This document shows positions 32,389 through 43,139 of a stretch of 64,000 bases of DNA, one piece after another. The stretch lies in NCBI RefSeq assembly GCF_027943255.1, contig NC_072892.1:164116792-164180791 (forward strand). The letters are read 5' to 3'. The notes beneath the pieces are model-generated. The model was not told the DNA's origin, did no database searches, and saw nothing but the letters and a program-made list of their open reading frames with translations. The stretch's first letter is position 1. Every line of letters begins with the position of its first letter. A program made the position numbers and the translations under genes. This DNA is from Anastrepha obliqua. Taxonomy: Eukaryota > Arthropoda > Insecta > Diptera > Tephritidae.

Positions 32389-33862
32389 GGGGTTAGTGGT
32401 AGTCAGAATTTTCAAAAATTGGGGTTTTCTGCATTTTGTTCAAATATAATATCTTAAAAATATTGTGTGAAAATTTAAAGTGAGTCCGAGAAATACTTTT
32501 CAAGTTATTCAACAATTAATTCGTTTCGGAGCGTTCGAGAGCAAGTAGCTGGATGCTGCACGTCTGGAAGTGAAAGATAAGCGCGCTAAAGATAACACTC
32601 CAGAAGGTAGAATGCTACGTAGGCAAAAGCAAATCGCTATTTTGGAAGCTGCTAGGACGGCTGAAGAACTATTATACAGGGTGGGCCATATAGCGTTTGC
32701 TTTTTGAACCACCTATTTTTTTGAGAATAGTAACACAAATGACATGTCAAATGTGTTCATAATTTACTTAAAGGTTTGACATTTACGAAATGGGACGCTA
32801 TACGCTTGAACAATATTGGGAAATATTGAAAACTTATTTCCAAAGTGGTGAGTCTTCTTCTTCTTTTCTGATTTTCACATCACATGGCTACGTTAATAAG
32901 CAAAATTGTCGGATTTGGGGTTCAGAAAATCCACACGTTACTGTAGAGAAGCAAATGCATCCACAACGAGTCACTGTTTGGTGCGGTTTTTGGTCTGGCG
33001 GCATCATCGGCCATTTTTTTTCGAAAATGAGCGAGGAGCTGCGGTTACAGTAAATGGCGAGCGTTACCGTGACATGCTCAACGAGTTGTTTCCAAAAATT
33101 GAAGAGGATGACATGGACGACATTTGGTTTCAGCAGGACGGTGCAACTTGTCACACTGCCAAAGTTACACTCGAACTTTTGGCTACCGTTTTTGAATTCC
33201 GATATTAATTGGCCGCCTCGGAGCTGTGGTTTAAGCCCGTTGGACTATTTTTTGTGGGGAGCCGTTAAGGACAAATGTTAGGCGAACCATCCAGAGACAG
33301 TTGATGCTTTAAAACACGAAATCGAAGTTGCCATTCATGAAATTGGAGCCCAAACAATCGAAAATGTGCTTAAAAATTGGGTTGATCGAATGGCCTACTG
33401 TAAAGCCAGTTGTGGCAGTCATTTGAACGATATTATTTTTCATTCATAAATGACAATGTTCAATCTTCAAAATAAAAAAAAAAGTTTGAAAAAATATTGA
33501 TTCGTTTTTTTTTTTATAGCCGATTCAAAACGCAAATTTTACATGGCCCACCCTATATGACCCAGTAATAGATAAGGCAGTGTAAGTAATTAAATAATTC
33601 GTATAACTCTACGTAAATCGATAGCAAAACTTTAAATGCGGTTTCAACCTGGTGATCTTTGTAACCTAAAAACCGCTTGATAGATTTCAGTAAAATTTAT
33701 ACTGCTTTTGAAAAACATAAAAAACACGTACCTGATCGAAGAATTTTTTTTTTCAAAAATTTCGATTTTCTTTTGAAGAATTAATAGTCGGGTTTTTTCT
33801 CGAAAATCTGAAAAATATTTCCTGAGGACGCCGTATTGTTAGTTTTGAAAATAAAGCTTCAA
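32389..33862 (+). mobile_element. TTAA-flanked element, copy 1 (longest)
   Basis: Begins GGGGTTAGTGGTAGTCAGAA right after TTAA (32385-32388) and runs through blocks shared with copies 2 and 3 (TATCTTAAAAATATT, GAGCGTTCGAGAGCAAGTAG, AAAACTTTAAATGCG, CTGATCGAAG, GCCGTATTGTTA). Unlike the others it has about 190 extra bases after AGCAAGTAG (32553-32676 plus 33556-33620), read as LDAARLEVKDKRAKDNTPEG and onward. A D,D41D transposon interrupts that insert. Its right end is lost near 33862, next to another transposon relic. Confidence 0.7.
32677..33555 (+). mobile_element. D,D41D transposon, 879 bp, inside the TTAA element
   Basis: The termini read CAGGGTGGGCCATATAGCG and, from the right, TAGGGTGGGCCATGTAAAA, with TA on both sides (32675-32676, 33556-33557). 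The transposase starts [20 protein letters not shown] (32790) and then jumps by deletion to [16 protein letters not shown], so the first catalytic aspartate is lost. It goes on with [38 protein letters not shown] and ends near FHS at 33448. It is frameshifted at about 33025 and 33205. Confidence 0.9.
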
Positions 33863-33869
33863 TCAGGCT

Positions 33870-34345
33870 ATAGGAAAGTTTTTCAAAAAAACACACGTAA
33901 AATTCAGAAAATACATGAAATTTTTATTTAAATCGATAGTACAGTCCGTATAATTTAATGTTTGAAGATTATTTCATGCAAATGTTGACCGCGACTGCGC
34001 TTCAAATGGTCCATACGGCAATTCTTCTGGTTGATCTTCGCTCCAAAATCGACAATTCTGCTTATTTACGTACCCATTGATCCAAAAATGACCTTCGTCG
34101 CTGAACACAATTTGTCGATAAAAAAGTGGATCTTTGGCCAACTTTCTTAACAGAGCACGCATTTTTATAATAAAATTCAATGATTTGCAAACGTGGTTCG
34201 TTTGTAAGACGATTCCTGGTTAAATTATCGACCAAACTGAAAATGTTTGACAGTGAAACAAAACACCAAACGTGCGTCAGCTGTTTAAACCAACTGTTTA
34301 AAAAGATAATAGCTAAAAAATCACCCTTTATGTGCGTGATTACAT
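33870..34345 (-). mobile_element. D,D41D-type transposon, internally deleted
   Basis: Minus strand from about 34345 (terminal AAAGGGTGATTTTTTAGCTA): the N-terminus reads LVDNLTRNRLTNEPRLQIIE and FYYKNACSVKKVG. The sequence then joins directly to KLAKDPLFYRQIVFSDEGHF (first catalytic D) and [20 protein letters not shown]. After FEAQSRSTFA the rest of the transposase is missing. The left end is only approximate. Confidence 0.78.
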
Positions 34346-34379
34346 CATTGGACAATTAGACCACCATGAACACGTCTAT

Positions 34380-35160
34380 AGGCTGTAATCTGAGAATTAA
34401 TATTTTCAAGGACTCACTTACACATTACCGCATTGAGTTCATCAATCTCGATCCGAATGTTGTGTTTTAGCTCTGAGGAATCATTGCTGGCTTATTCACA
34501 TAGACTTTACTTAAAAAAAAAGCACAAAAAGTAGAGGAGTTAGATCGCATGATATAAGTGGCCTTGTCTATTGCGATGTCCACTGGCAGTAAGAACTTGT
34601 TTAATTTCATCTTCGAAGAAAAACGGGCTAATTATGGAACCAGCCCTAAAACTACCCCAAACAGTACTTTTGAACTGAATTGTACGCCTAGTGAATTTTC
34701 TGAAATTACTGGAGGGGTTTCTTCTCCCCAGATGCGGCAATTTTGTTTGTTTGTGAGATCCGTCCAGTGAGAAATGAGGTCCATCACTAAAGATGAACTT
34801 GCATGAAAAACCAGCATCATGTTCAAAGAACCAATTTAAGAAATTTCTGCATTTACATTCGTTGGCTTCAATTCTTGTACTAATTGAACTTTGTAAGGCT
34901 GCAGCAACACTTTGAGCTACAACAGCAATATTTTGAACTGGTGCCAATCTTTTAGTCTTTTTTATATCCTCAACAGAAACAGTTTCTTCAAATTTTTCAC
35001 CATCTTTTGAATGGTCGACTCATTCGGATGACTATTTCCACCAAAAAAATCACGAATTTTGCGTTATGTTGTTCTTAAACATCGACTATTTTCATAATAA
35101 GTTTGAATAATTTCAACGCGTTGTTCTATCGAGTAAAATTGTATATCTGTCTACTTGAAA
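34380..35160 (-). mobile_element. D,D41D-type transposon, heavily decayed
   Basis: On the minus strand from about 35150, pieces of the N-terminus (YSIEQRVEIIQTYYENSRCL in one frame, FFGGNSHPNESTIQKMVK in the next) lead into QNIAVVAQSVAAALQ and CKFIFSDGPHFSLDGS (first catalytic D). A version of NKQNC follows that has become HKQTKLPHLG, then FRAGSIISPFFFEDEIKQVL. Many frameshifts; no termini or target duplication were found. Confidence 0.7.
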
Positions 35161-35164
35161 AATG

Positions 35165-35740
35165 TCAAAGATGATATAAAAAAAGTACCGTCTAGGAATT
35201 ATTCACTACAGACGTCTAGGCGACGCTTTTAAAATACTCTTTATTGGACTACCTGCTGAGTCTATTCAATTACATTATTCTTGGAATATTACACCTCTTT
35301 GGATACCTAAAGAGACATACAAGGTTTTAGAATTATTTTCCAAATAGTTCCCAACATTTGTTTTAAATGATGTGAGTTAAGGAAATCTTAGTGAAAAATC
35401 GTAAATCCACAACTTTTAAAAACCGTTCTTAGCTGTAATATTTTATTGACGATTTTCATTAATTGACACACCCTTGAACTAAGGATATAAGGGGATAAAA
35501 ACCTTGAAGGGTCAGGTTAACATTTAAAAAAGTGGACGGGAAGAGAATATAATTTTTTTTTCAATAATCTTCAACAACATATATTTCAAAAACATTTTTT
35601 TGCTGTTTGGGAAGGGGACAATAAAATTGTCAGAAACATTTTGGTTGAGGCCGTTACAGCAATGATATGTACTAAAACAAACCTTCTGCTTGGGTAGCGT
35701 ACAAAACACTTGCAATGCTTTGATTTACTGATACTGCCAG
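35165..35740. other. no gene seen
   Basis: AT-rich. A 63-codon minus frame (35524-35715) has no domain. Confidence 0.5.
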
Positions 35741-35744
35741 TTAA

Positions 35745-35990
35745 ATTTCTCTCCCTTGGCTGTATTCCAAAGATCGTTCTATTGCGAGCTTTGAACTGTT
35801 GAAGAGTACGTGTCGCGCGTCTTCAAACTCCTCTGGGCAGGTAGGAGGTAGTGTGGTGAAGCGGAGATACCAAGCCTATGCAGATAATATTGAATGCAGC
35901 CGTGTCCGCTCAATATCTGAGAGGGGAAGTAATTCACTACTCCGTGTCTTTGTCGTAACCACGTAGCAAGGTTAGTGATGAGTTCATGTG
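35745..35990 (-). pseudogene. R1-like LINE C-terminal scrap
   Basis: The minus strand reads LATWLRQRHGVVNYFPSQIL, then SGHGCIQYYLHRLGISASPH and a frameshifted EEFEDARHVLFNSSKL. The HGC...YLHR and ARHVLF pattern is the R1-type zinc-knuckle C-terminus, with one of its cysteines lost. Confidence 0.65.
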
Positions 35991-36059
35991 TTTAAAAACG
36001 GTTAAGTTTTGGACATCAAACTCTATGATCAATCATACTCGAAAGTATCTATCGTTTGA

Positions 36060-36310
36060 AATGTTTTGTTCAATCAGCTTTTGTATAAATTGAACCAATA
36101 CAGCTTTTATGAAATAATTGTTTGGCAAATATTTTCTTTAGAGTTCAGTTCCAGTGCTGAATACTCCGGATACACTATACATATTGATGCAGATATACTT
36201 TCACGTTGTCAAGTAGGTCGCGGCCTATCTATGAATTCTTCCGGGATGGAGTTCGTCCTATTCACGAGGAGTTATAAGATACTCGGAGCTCAAGTCCATT
36301 CAATAGTGGA
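36060..36310 (+). pseudogene. LINE B-type reverse-transcriptase scrap
   Basis: QVGRGLSMNSSGMEFVLFTR and SYKILGA (36214-36290) match the LSINSLKTELVLFTRKNKIP part of LINE B at 3705-3770. The YADD segment just upstream has decayed to DADILS. It ends by about 36310. Confidence 0.6.
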
Positions 36311-36538
36311 TGCTTTCAAGCGCATTTAAACAGACGACTTTCGTAGAGTAGCTGTAGAGTTTCCAAAAGTGTGTCCTCATTGAAATCGGTGGAGTTCTTC
36401 GGGCCTTTATGTAAGGCTAAATGTGGTAAAATTGTTAAACTTGGAGTTCAGGCCTGGGGTGATAGGTTAATGTACCCTCAGGATAACGACACCACTAGAG
36501 ACTGTCTTTCTTCACAATCCATAAAGGAAATAATGGTT

Positions 36539-37202
36539 GTTGCATTTTCTTAAAGCGTAATATCTTAAAAATATTATGAGAAATTTTGAAGTGAATCGGA
36601 CAAATGCTTTTCGAGTTATTCCACAATTAACAAAGGCCGCTCGGGCGCTCCGGAGCGTTCGAGAGCAAGTAGCAAAACTTTAAATGCGTTTTTGTCAAAT
36701 CTATGTTTTTTGAACTGGTGATCACTGTAACTTAAAAACCACTTAGTAGATTTCAATAAAATGTATACTACTTTTGAAAAACATAAAAAACTCGAGCCTG
36801 ATCGAAGGAGTTTTTTTTTTCAAAAATTTAAATTTTTCTCAAAAGTTTCGATTTTTTTTCTCCTCAAGCCGCCGTATTGTTAATTTTGAAAAAAAAAGCT
36901 TCGATCGGCACAAGATTATCTATTAATAAAATTAATTTCTTTTGTCCGATTGATTTTAGATGAATCCTCAAAGACTTGTGATGGTCACCGCAAGGGACTT
37001 CTGGAGAAACGGGGTTCACATAAACAGGGATAACTCTTAAAATTATTAATTTTTTTCTTTTGAAATTTTGCTAAAGTCAAGTCGAAACATTATGTATTAA
37101 TGCTATGTTTTTATTTTTGTAAAATAAAGCAATTGACTAGCAAAAAAAAAAAAAATTATGGAAATTCATAACTTTTTCCGGCCTCTGACTACTTCTAACC
37201 CC
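36539..37202 (+). mobile_element. TTAA-flanked element, copy 2 (5' end lost)
   Basis: Alignable with copies 1 and 3 over nearly its whole length, from TGCATTTTCTTAAAG to the right terminus CTCTGACTACTTCTAACCCC, followed by TTAT (a decayed TTAA). It shares the palindrome-like CGCTCCGGAGCG. The first 50 or so bases, including the left terminal repeat, are absent. No coding sequence. Confidence 0.75.
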
Positions 37203-37427
37203 TTATCAAGGACATTAATCAAGACTGGATGTGTCATAAAAATGTAATTTTCTATAATAAATAAGCTGTTCTTTCATAGAACCGCATATTCGCATATTTT
37301 TACAATAGATTTTTTTTTAATAAATTTGAAAAAATTAAAAAAAAAATATATAAAAAAATGTTTAAATAAAAAAGTGAATGTAGCGCAGTACACATAACAG
37401 AAGTGAAAATTGTCTCCCTCTCAGACA

Positions 37428-37490
37428 AAGAAAGAGGAGAGACTAGAGAGAGAATGATAGAGAATGAGAGAGGGAGAGAGAAAGAAAATA
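37428..37490. repeat. GA-rich simple repeat
   Basis: A degenerate (GA)n tract, purine-only over most of 60 bases. Confidence 0.85.
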
Positions 37491-37651
37491 TATCTAAATA
37501 AATTGACAACATTTGCAGAGAATAAAAATAGACAAAATTTAGAAAAAACGGAGAAGGGTCGACCGGTGTAGGTAAACGCGGGACACAAACCGTGGCATCA
37601 ACGCGCACTATTCCGAGCGGTTATCACTCGTACAAACGCAGCGATTCCAGG

Positions 37652-37737
37652 ACCGCAGCAACGGCACAAATTACCGCAAGGCAGTACCCATAAAACCGCA
37701 GCAACGGCACAAATTAAAGCAAGGCAGTACCCATAAA
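37652..37737. repeat. 43-bp tandem duplication
   Basis: ACCGCAGCAACGGCACAAAT starts at 37652 and again at 37695, with the rest of each unit (GCAAGGCAGTACCCATAAA) also repeated; two substitutions separate the units. The surroundings (37560-37900) carry further GCCAAAAA-type degenerate motifs. Confidence 0.85.
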
Positions 37738-37744
37738 TCCGCAG

Positions 37745-39555
37745 TACCACAAGAACTAGCCAGGAAACGGAAATAACCGCCAAAGTGTAGGCACCAAAAA
37801 AAAAAAAACGCCAAAAAAATTGGGACCAAAAAACGCCCCAAACAGTAGGCAACAAGGAAATATAACGCCAAAAATTAAGCCTCAAAAATATATTTCATAC
37901 AAGTTTGCATCAACAAACAAGCGCCAAAAAGTAGGCATTGTTATTTCTCAGGTTAAAACTCAGGATAAATAGCCTAAAGTGTATCTAAAATATATATAAG
38001 GTGTAGCTCTCTCTCTCCTTTTCCTCTACGTTATATCTTTTTTCTCTCTCGCGGAACAAAAATGCCCAAAACGTTGCATGACCTTGAAATTTTACTCTCC
38101 ATTCTCGCTCGTCCATCGACGCTTAAGAAGTTTCACTTCAAAAAAGTTTCAGATTATGCATTTTAGCTCCTCCTCTGAGATAAACTTTTGTAGAAATAAA
38201 ATTTGTTTCGTAGCAACTTCTGAATTTTTAATTAGAAATGTTTTAAACGCAGTTTCGGCTTAGATTAATAATAATTAATTTTCACTGGTTCTGTGCAAGT
38301 TCGGCACTAAAGGTCTGTTTATTTACATCCAATTACTTTTTTATTTGCAACTCAAACTAACTACTCTCTGTTATTTTTCCCCTTGAAATTCCATCGCTGT
38401 TAGCATTTGTTTTCAACTCAGCTGCGCTCTACAATTTGCTTTTCTATTCAAAATTCAAAAACCATTGCAATTTGCTGAATTTGCTACACAGTGACGTGGC
38501 TCACCTCCTTGATAAGCATCTGAACATGCACAGCAGCCACTACTTTTCCACCCTAGTGCCAATCAGCCATCCCTGTGTCATCACCCAAATTATTGTCCGT
38601 CAATATTCAGCTTTTCTTCTTCACTTTCTCTATTATCCTCATTACGCTTATCAAATTTCATATCGAACACTGCTCGATACGTTTGATTGCCTTTATTATG
38701 CATTAAACATACACACACACGCACACATCCCAAGTTGCTTTTGTTTTTCTTTTGTCAGCTCCATTATAACGTTCCTACTGTTCTTCTTGATCTTGCTTAG
38801 TAGTCGATTTGTAGTCGATTTTCGCTTCTGTATTCTTATTATCTGTTATCTTTCGTTGTTTTCTGTTTTGCCTCCATGCAATTTAAAATATTTACACACA
38901 TACATACAAATTTGCTACTCTCGAGTTGCACTGAAGTCTAGGAGAGTAGCAAAAGAAGGAGCTGACAGGCGAAACGGATTTTATTATCGCTCGTCTCCAC
39001 TTAATTCTACTGGAGTGGCTACTTTGGTGTTCACGTAATTTTTTATTTTTTCCTTTGGGGTTCTTAGATGTTTATCTTTTTAATTAAAGGCCATTATATT
39101 TACTGTTATGGTTTTCATGTTGCTGCCAACAATGGATTGTTTTAACTGCTGTAATTAGCTAAGCAAAACCAATTTGGAATTTGAAATTCTCACGCTTGTT
39201 ATTAGATAATAAAAAATAGTTCTGTGGAATTCCTTAGCCTTGAAGCCTTCATATGATTTAGAGCGATCTACTAAGTATTGATCAAATACGATTGTAAATA
39301 AACTTATAGTGAATATTTACCACATATTTTACGAAAGACTTTTATTTATAGAAAATATTAAAAAATATGAATTATAAAAACCCCTTATTCGTTAAGAGTT
39401 TTTTCGCTGTAGTTGCATACAAATATTACTGCTACTGGGTGTCTCCCCAGAAGGAGTTGAGGGAGGGATTGTTTTAGTGCCCACACCACTAGTAGACGAT
39501 GGTCGCCATAAGTGCAGAGGCATTTGGAAAACCCTACCTCACCTACAACAAAAAA
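37745..39555. other. no gene seen
   Basis: Contains pyrimidine-rich patches (38004-38055) and a 200-codon plus frame at 38436-39038. That frame is Phe/Ile/Leu/Ser-rich, as random AT-rich pyrimidine sequence would give, and has no recognisable domain. I do not call a gene. Confidence 0.5.
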
Positions 39556-39659
39556 AAAAATATAGTCCAAAGTATTTACACAACTGGATTGAAAAATGCT
39601 GTTGTTGTTGAAGTCTTTGGAGTATGCAAAGATAACTAGTGCCAGTTCAAATAAAATAA

Positions 39660-40740
39660 CGGTATATTTCACGTTGAAGCAAGCGCTTAAATGTTTGACG
39701 ATGTTAGACGATGAGTTAGACAACAGCGAACTAGAAACTGATGCAAAAATCGAACAAAACGAAAGCTTAGGCGATGCAAGTTCTTCAGAAGAAACAACCG
39801 ACACAGATGAAGATAACATACCTTTACATTTATTGAGAGCCAAGTAAAATATAATTTATTTTAATAAATCTATTTCGCGGGGTAAAAATAAACATAAGTG
39901 GTCAACAAAAAAGGGCAAATCTTATCGTTATGGTCTAAATGTAGTACATAAAGCTCGAGGACCAACACGCCATTGTAAAAATATAACAGACCCACTGCAA
40001 TGCTTCCAAATGTTCATTACACCAGAGATCGTGGAGGAAATTGTCCAATGGACAAACATTGAGATTGATAATCTGCAGTCCATCTTACTTGGAACTACAG
40101 ATGAAGCTCAAAGGAAAGCAACTTCTTCAAATTAAATTTCTGCCTTAATTGGACTCTTGGTACTAACAGCAGTCAAGAAAGATCAGCATCTGTCTGCAGT
40201 GTAATGATAATGAGCTGACGCTTCTATCATATAAGCCGAAGCCGAGTAAAGTAATATATTTATTATCATCCTGTAATGAGGAAGGAGCAGTAAACCCCAA
40301 ATCCAACAAACCCTACATGATCGAATTTTACAACAAAACGAAAGTAGGCGTTGATACTTTTGACCAAATGTGTAGTGTCATGAGCTGTTCACGCAAAACA
40401 AACCGATGCCCAATGGGTACATTTTTTGACATATTGAACATGGATTTTATAAACAGCCACATTATTTATTCACACAACGTATTTCAAACAAATAAAACAC
40501 CTCTTAGTCGTCCAGCTTTTATGAAAAAATTGCATTCTGCCCTTATTCAAAATCACTTGACAAACAGACTTGAAGTACCAGCATTGTCTACGTCGTTGCG
40601 ATCAAATATTGTACAAAATGAGAACTTTCATTCCTCAAAGTATTTTATTTTTTTAGTTAATAGTATTATCTTTATGAAAAAATACCATTCAGTGAATAAT
40701 ATGTTTGTATTTTGTACAAAAGCCAAATGAATCAGAGCTG
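39660..40740 (+). mobile_element. piggyBac-like transposase relic
   Basis: The acidic N-terminus (MLDDELDNSELETDAK, then SSSEETTDTDEDNIPLHLLR) is followed, after a stop, by RGKNKHKWSTKKGKSYRYG and FQMFITPEIVEEIVQWTNIE, the usual start of the transposase domain. ISALIGLLVLTAV follows and then a large deletion. Sequence resumes with LLSYKPKPSKVIYLLSSCNE and YNKTKVGVDTFDQMCSVMSC, which holds the last catalytic aspartate region, then NRCPMGTFFDILNMDFINSH. The first two catalytic aspartates and the C-terminal Cys-rich domain are gone. No TTAA-flanked ends were found. Confidence 0.85.
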
Positions 40741-41059
40741 TGAAAACTTTATTTATAATAAAAAGATTTAAAAAAAACTATTTGATATTGTTTTATTTAG
40801 AAGATATATAAACAAGGCAATGTAAATATATTGATTTTCGTAGGTTTTGATAGGTAGGATAATATATTAATGACTTTGAGTAATGCCGTCGTCGAATCTA
40901 CGTTACAAAAATAACGATGATCTTCTAGGGTTACACAGCACTAAAGGCTGGTTAAGGTTTTGTCATGATAAAATGTGGCCGCTGTGGCATTTATTAGTGA
41001 GAAAAACTATTCGTTCTGAGAAGATAAACAATTTATCGTTAATCCAATGGAGCTAAACA

Positions 41060-41460
41060 ATGAAATATGAGCGCAAATCGTTACCAAGTTAAAGAAATGC
41101 ATTTCGGTTTCAGATTTGGCAAAATCTTACCAAAGTCTATCAGGGAAAATTCCTTGTTAATTCTGGCTGTCCTTGACTCAAACTCCGTCGGATTGAATGG
41201 AAAAACAGTAAGTGAAGTAACAGTACAGCGTAGATTAAAAAGCCCAAAAATCAAAATTTATGTTGTACGTAATGTGGTCGATATAAGTCCAGGGAACAAA
41301 TCCACGCACCTCGCCTTTGCTAAGGAGTACAGAAAAAAACCAATGCTGAGTGCTGGTTCAATTCTGCTGTAAACAGATCAGTTCTCATTTCAGTTTCAGA
41401 GCGCATTATGCGGAAAATTCATGCATTTCGCACAAAACCTACGTAGTGGGCCAGTGCAGC
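41060..41460 (+). pseudogene. Tc1-like transposase N-terminal relic
   Basis: The plus strand reads GKTVSEVTVQRRLKSPKIKI and LAFAKEYRKKPMLSAGSILL, then a stop and TDQFSF. This fits the end of the Tc1 DNA-binding domain, the linker and a decayed WTDESKF site holding the first catalytic aspartate. It abuts the third TTAA element. Confidence 0.55.
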
Positions 41461-41467
41461 CTCTTAA

Positions 41468-42113
41468 GTGGTTAGGGGTAGTAAGAGGCCCGAAAAAATG
41501 ATGATTTTTAATAATGTTTTTTCATCATCATGTTTCGACTTGACAAAATTTTAAAAGAAAAAATTAATAATTGTAAAAGTTATCGCTGTTTATGTGGATC
41601 TCGTTTCTCCAGAAGTCCCTTGCAGTGATTATAACAAGTCCTTGGAGATTCATTTAAAATCAATCGGACAAGAGAAATTAGTTTCATTAATAGATAATCT
41701 TGTGCCTGATCGAACCTTTTTTTGTTTTTTGAAAATTAACAATATGGCGGCCTAAGGAAATATTTTTCAGATTTTCGAGAAAAAAACTGATAATTAGTTC
41801 TTAAAAAATCGAAGTTTTTGAAAAACAATCCTACGATCAGGCACGAGTTTTTTTATGTTTTTCAAAAGCAGTATTAATTTTATTAAAATCTACGAAGCGG
41901 TTTTTAAGTTACAGTGATCGCCAGTTCAAAAAACATAGTTTTGAGAAAAACGCATTTAAAGTTTTTGTTTTTGTTTGCTTTTGCCTGAATGCCCTTTGTT
42001 AATTGTTAAAATAACTCGAAAAGGAGTAGTCGGATTGACATTAAATTTTATACTTTAAAAAAAATCAAAAGAAAAAATACAATTTTTTGAAAATTCTGAC
42101 TACCCCTAAACCC
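41468..42113 (-). mobile_element. TTAA-flanked element, copy 3 (complete, 646 bp)
   Basis: Perfect TTAA on both sides (41464-41467, 42114-42117). The termini are inverted: GTGGTTAGGGGTAGTAAGA on the left and GGGTTTAGGGGTAGTCAGA read from the right. The whole element aligns with copies 1 and 2 in reverse orientation. The interior is AT-rich and non-coding. The TTAA target and terminal repeats suggest mobilisation by a piggyBac-type transposase. Confidence 0.85.
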
Positions 42114-42181
42114 TTAAATTTGTAGATTATTGTAATATCAGTGCTGGACCAGCTTTAGATATGTGTCTCGAAACGCCGGAC

Positions 42182-42345
42182 ATTAAACACCAAATGAAAC
42201 AAAATATATTTTCTAATAGCCGTCGCCCCTCGGTGGGCAATGGCAAACCTTCAAGTGTATTTCTGCCATGAAAAAACTCCTCATAAAAGCCATTTTTCCG
42301 CCATTTGGGGAACAACATCTCTATAGGCCACTCCATTTGGGGAAC
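42182..42345 (+). repeat. tRNA-derived SINE copy (head lost)
   Basis: Starts at AAACACCAAATGAAACAAAA, just after the B-box region of the family. It continues TTCTAATAGCCGTCGCCCCT, GGCAATGGCAAACC and TATTTCTGCCATGAAAAAAC. A GGGGAACAACAT motif is then repeated twice before it fades. Confidence 0.82.
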
Positions 42346-42513
42346 AACATTCTTTTTAAAAATGTCCACTATGCCCTTATAAAAAGATTCCAATTTTAGA
42401 AACAATAAGTTTCCCTTGCCTGGGTGAAAGCTTTCAGAGTCTATTTCGATCTAGTGAAGGAATGAATAAAATTTTATAAATACAAAAAAAAAAACTTAGT
42501 AGCAGATACTTAC

Positions 42514-42696
42514 GAGATCATAGCCATTGTAGTCACTATACCGTGGCCAATCCTTGAAGATGGCATCTAAGGAAACGTTTTTTCTAATTTCTGCAACTCT
42601 AGTCTTCCATGTGACTTTCCAGTACGTTATCACCTGTTCCCATGGACTGCAGTTGTGATGTAGCCAACACTTTCGTTCTATAGTTTCCGAATTACA
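42514..42696 (-). CDS. candidate internal exon of 61 codons (unknown protein)
   Basis: On the minus strand a splice-acceptor-like CTAATTTTTCAG ends at 42697. The next 183 bases stay open in the frame CNSETIERKCWLHH to FKDWPRYSDYNGYDL, and they are followed at once by a strong donor GTAAGTAT at 42513-42506. The exon is exactly 61 codons, phase 0 at both ends. The Trp/Tyr-rich pattern ending W-P-x-Y-x(4)-GY-x-L resembles a conserved motif in some insect proteins of unknown or TE origin, but I cannot name the family. No partner exons were found. Confidence 0.35.
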
Positions 42697-42751
42697 CTGA
42701 AAAATTAGCACTTTGGTCCACACGCTTTGCCTGTTAAACTGAAACTGAAAA

Positions 42752-43000
42752 TCGTATATATAAAAATGGACACGTTTTCTATGTTCGTTAGTCGCCGATT
42801 CACGTCTGAACGCATTCACCGATTTCAATGAAATTTTCACAGAACATTGGTATTGGTCCGTAGATGGCTTATGTGAAGTTTTAAAGAAATCGGTAAAAGT
42901 ATGCGTGCGTTGTGTAGGTGTGAAAAATACAATATTTGCGTGTTTCCCATATACGGACATTACGTATACGGAATGAGAATACACGCAAATGAATAGAATA
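42752..43000 (+). mobile_element. possible Helitron-like 5' end
   Basis: The sequence TATATATAAAAATGGACACG, then TTCGTTAGTCGCCGATTCAC and CACCGATTTCAATGAAATTT, has the form often seen at the 5' ends of insect Helitrons (TATATATAAAAATG..., then ACCGATTT.GATGAAATTTT). I could not find a matching CTRR 3' end with a hairpin, so the extent is unknown. Confidence 0.3.
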
Positions 43001-43139
43001 TACACAGACATGAATAACATTGTTTCGATGTCGATTGATGTATGCGACTGTATTATTCGTAACGCAATAGTTGTCCTCTCATTTCTTTCCTTTTTATGCA
43101 TGCGTGACACGGCATCAAAGCACACTGCTTTTTTTTAAG

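Noticed and set aside
37560..37930. Possible LTR or leader of an LTR retrotransposon
   Set aside because: No second LTR, primer-binding site or gag-pol coding sequence in the window; only a short tandem duplication is certain.
38436..39038. 200-codon plus-strand open frame
   Set aside because: Dominated by Phe, Leu, Ile, Ser and Tyr, as pyrimidine-rich AT-rich DNA gives; no domain, no conserved pattern, and no splice or promoter signal around it.
39385..39843. 152-codon minus-strand frame
   Set aside because: Mostly antisense to the acidic N-terminus of the piggyBac relic.
42697..43125. N-terminal two thirds of the 209-codon minus-strand frame ending at 42496
   Set aside because: It runs through a probable Helitron-like leader and only joins the candidate exon by chance across a good splice acceptor.
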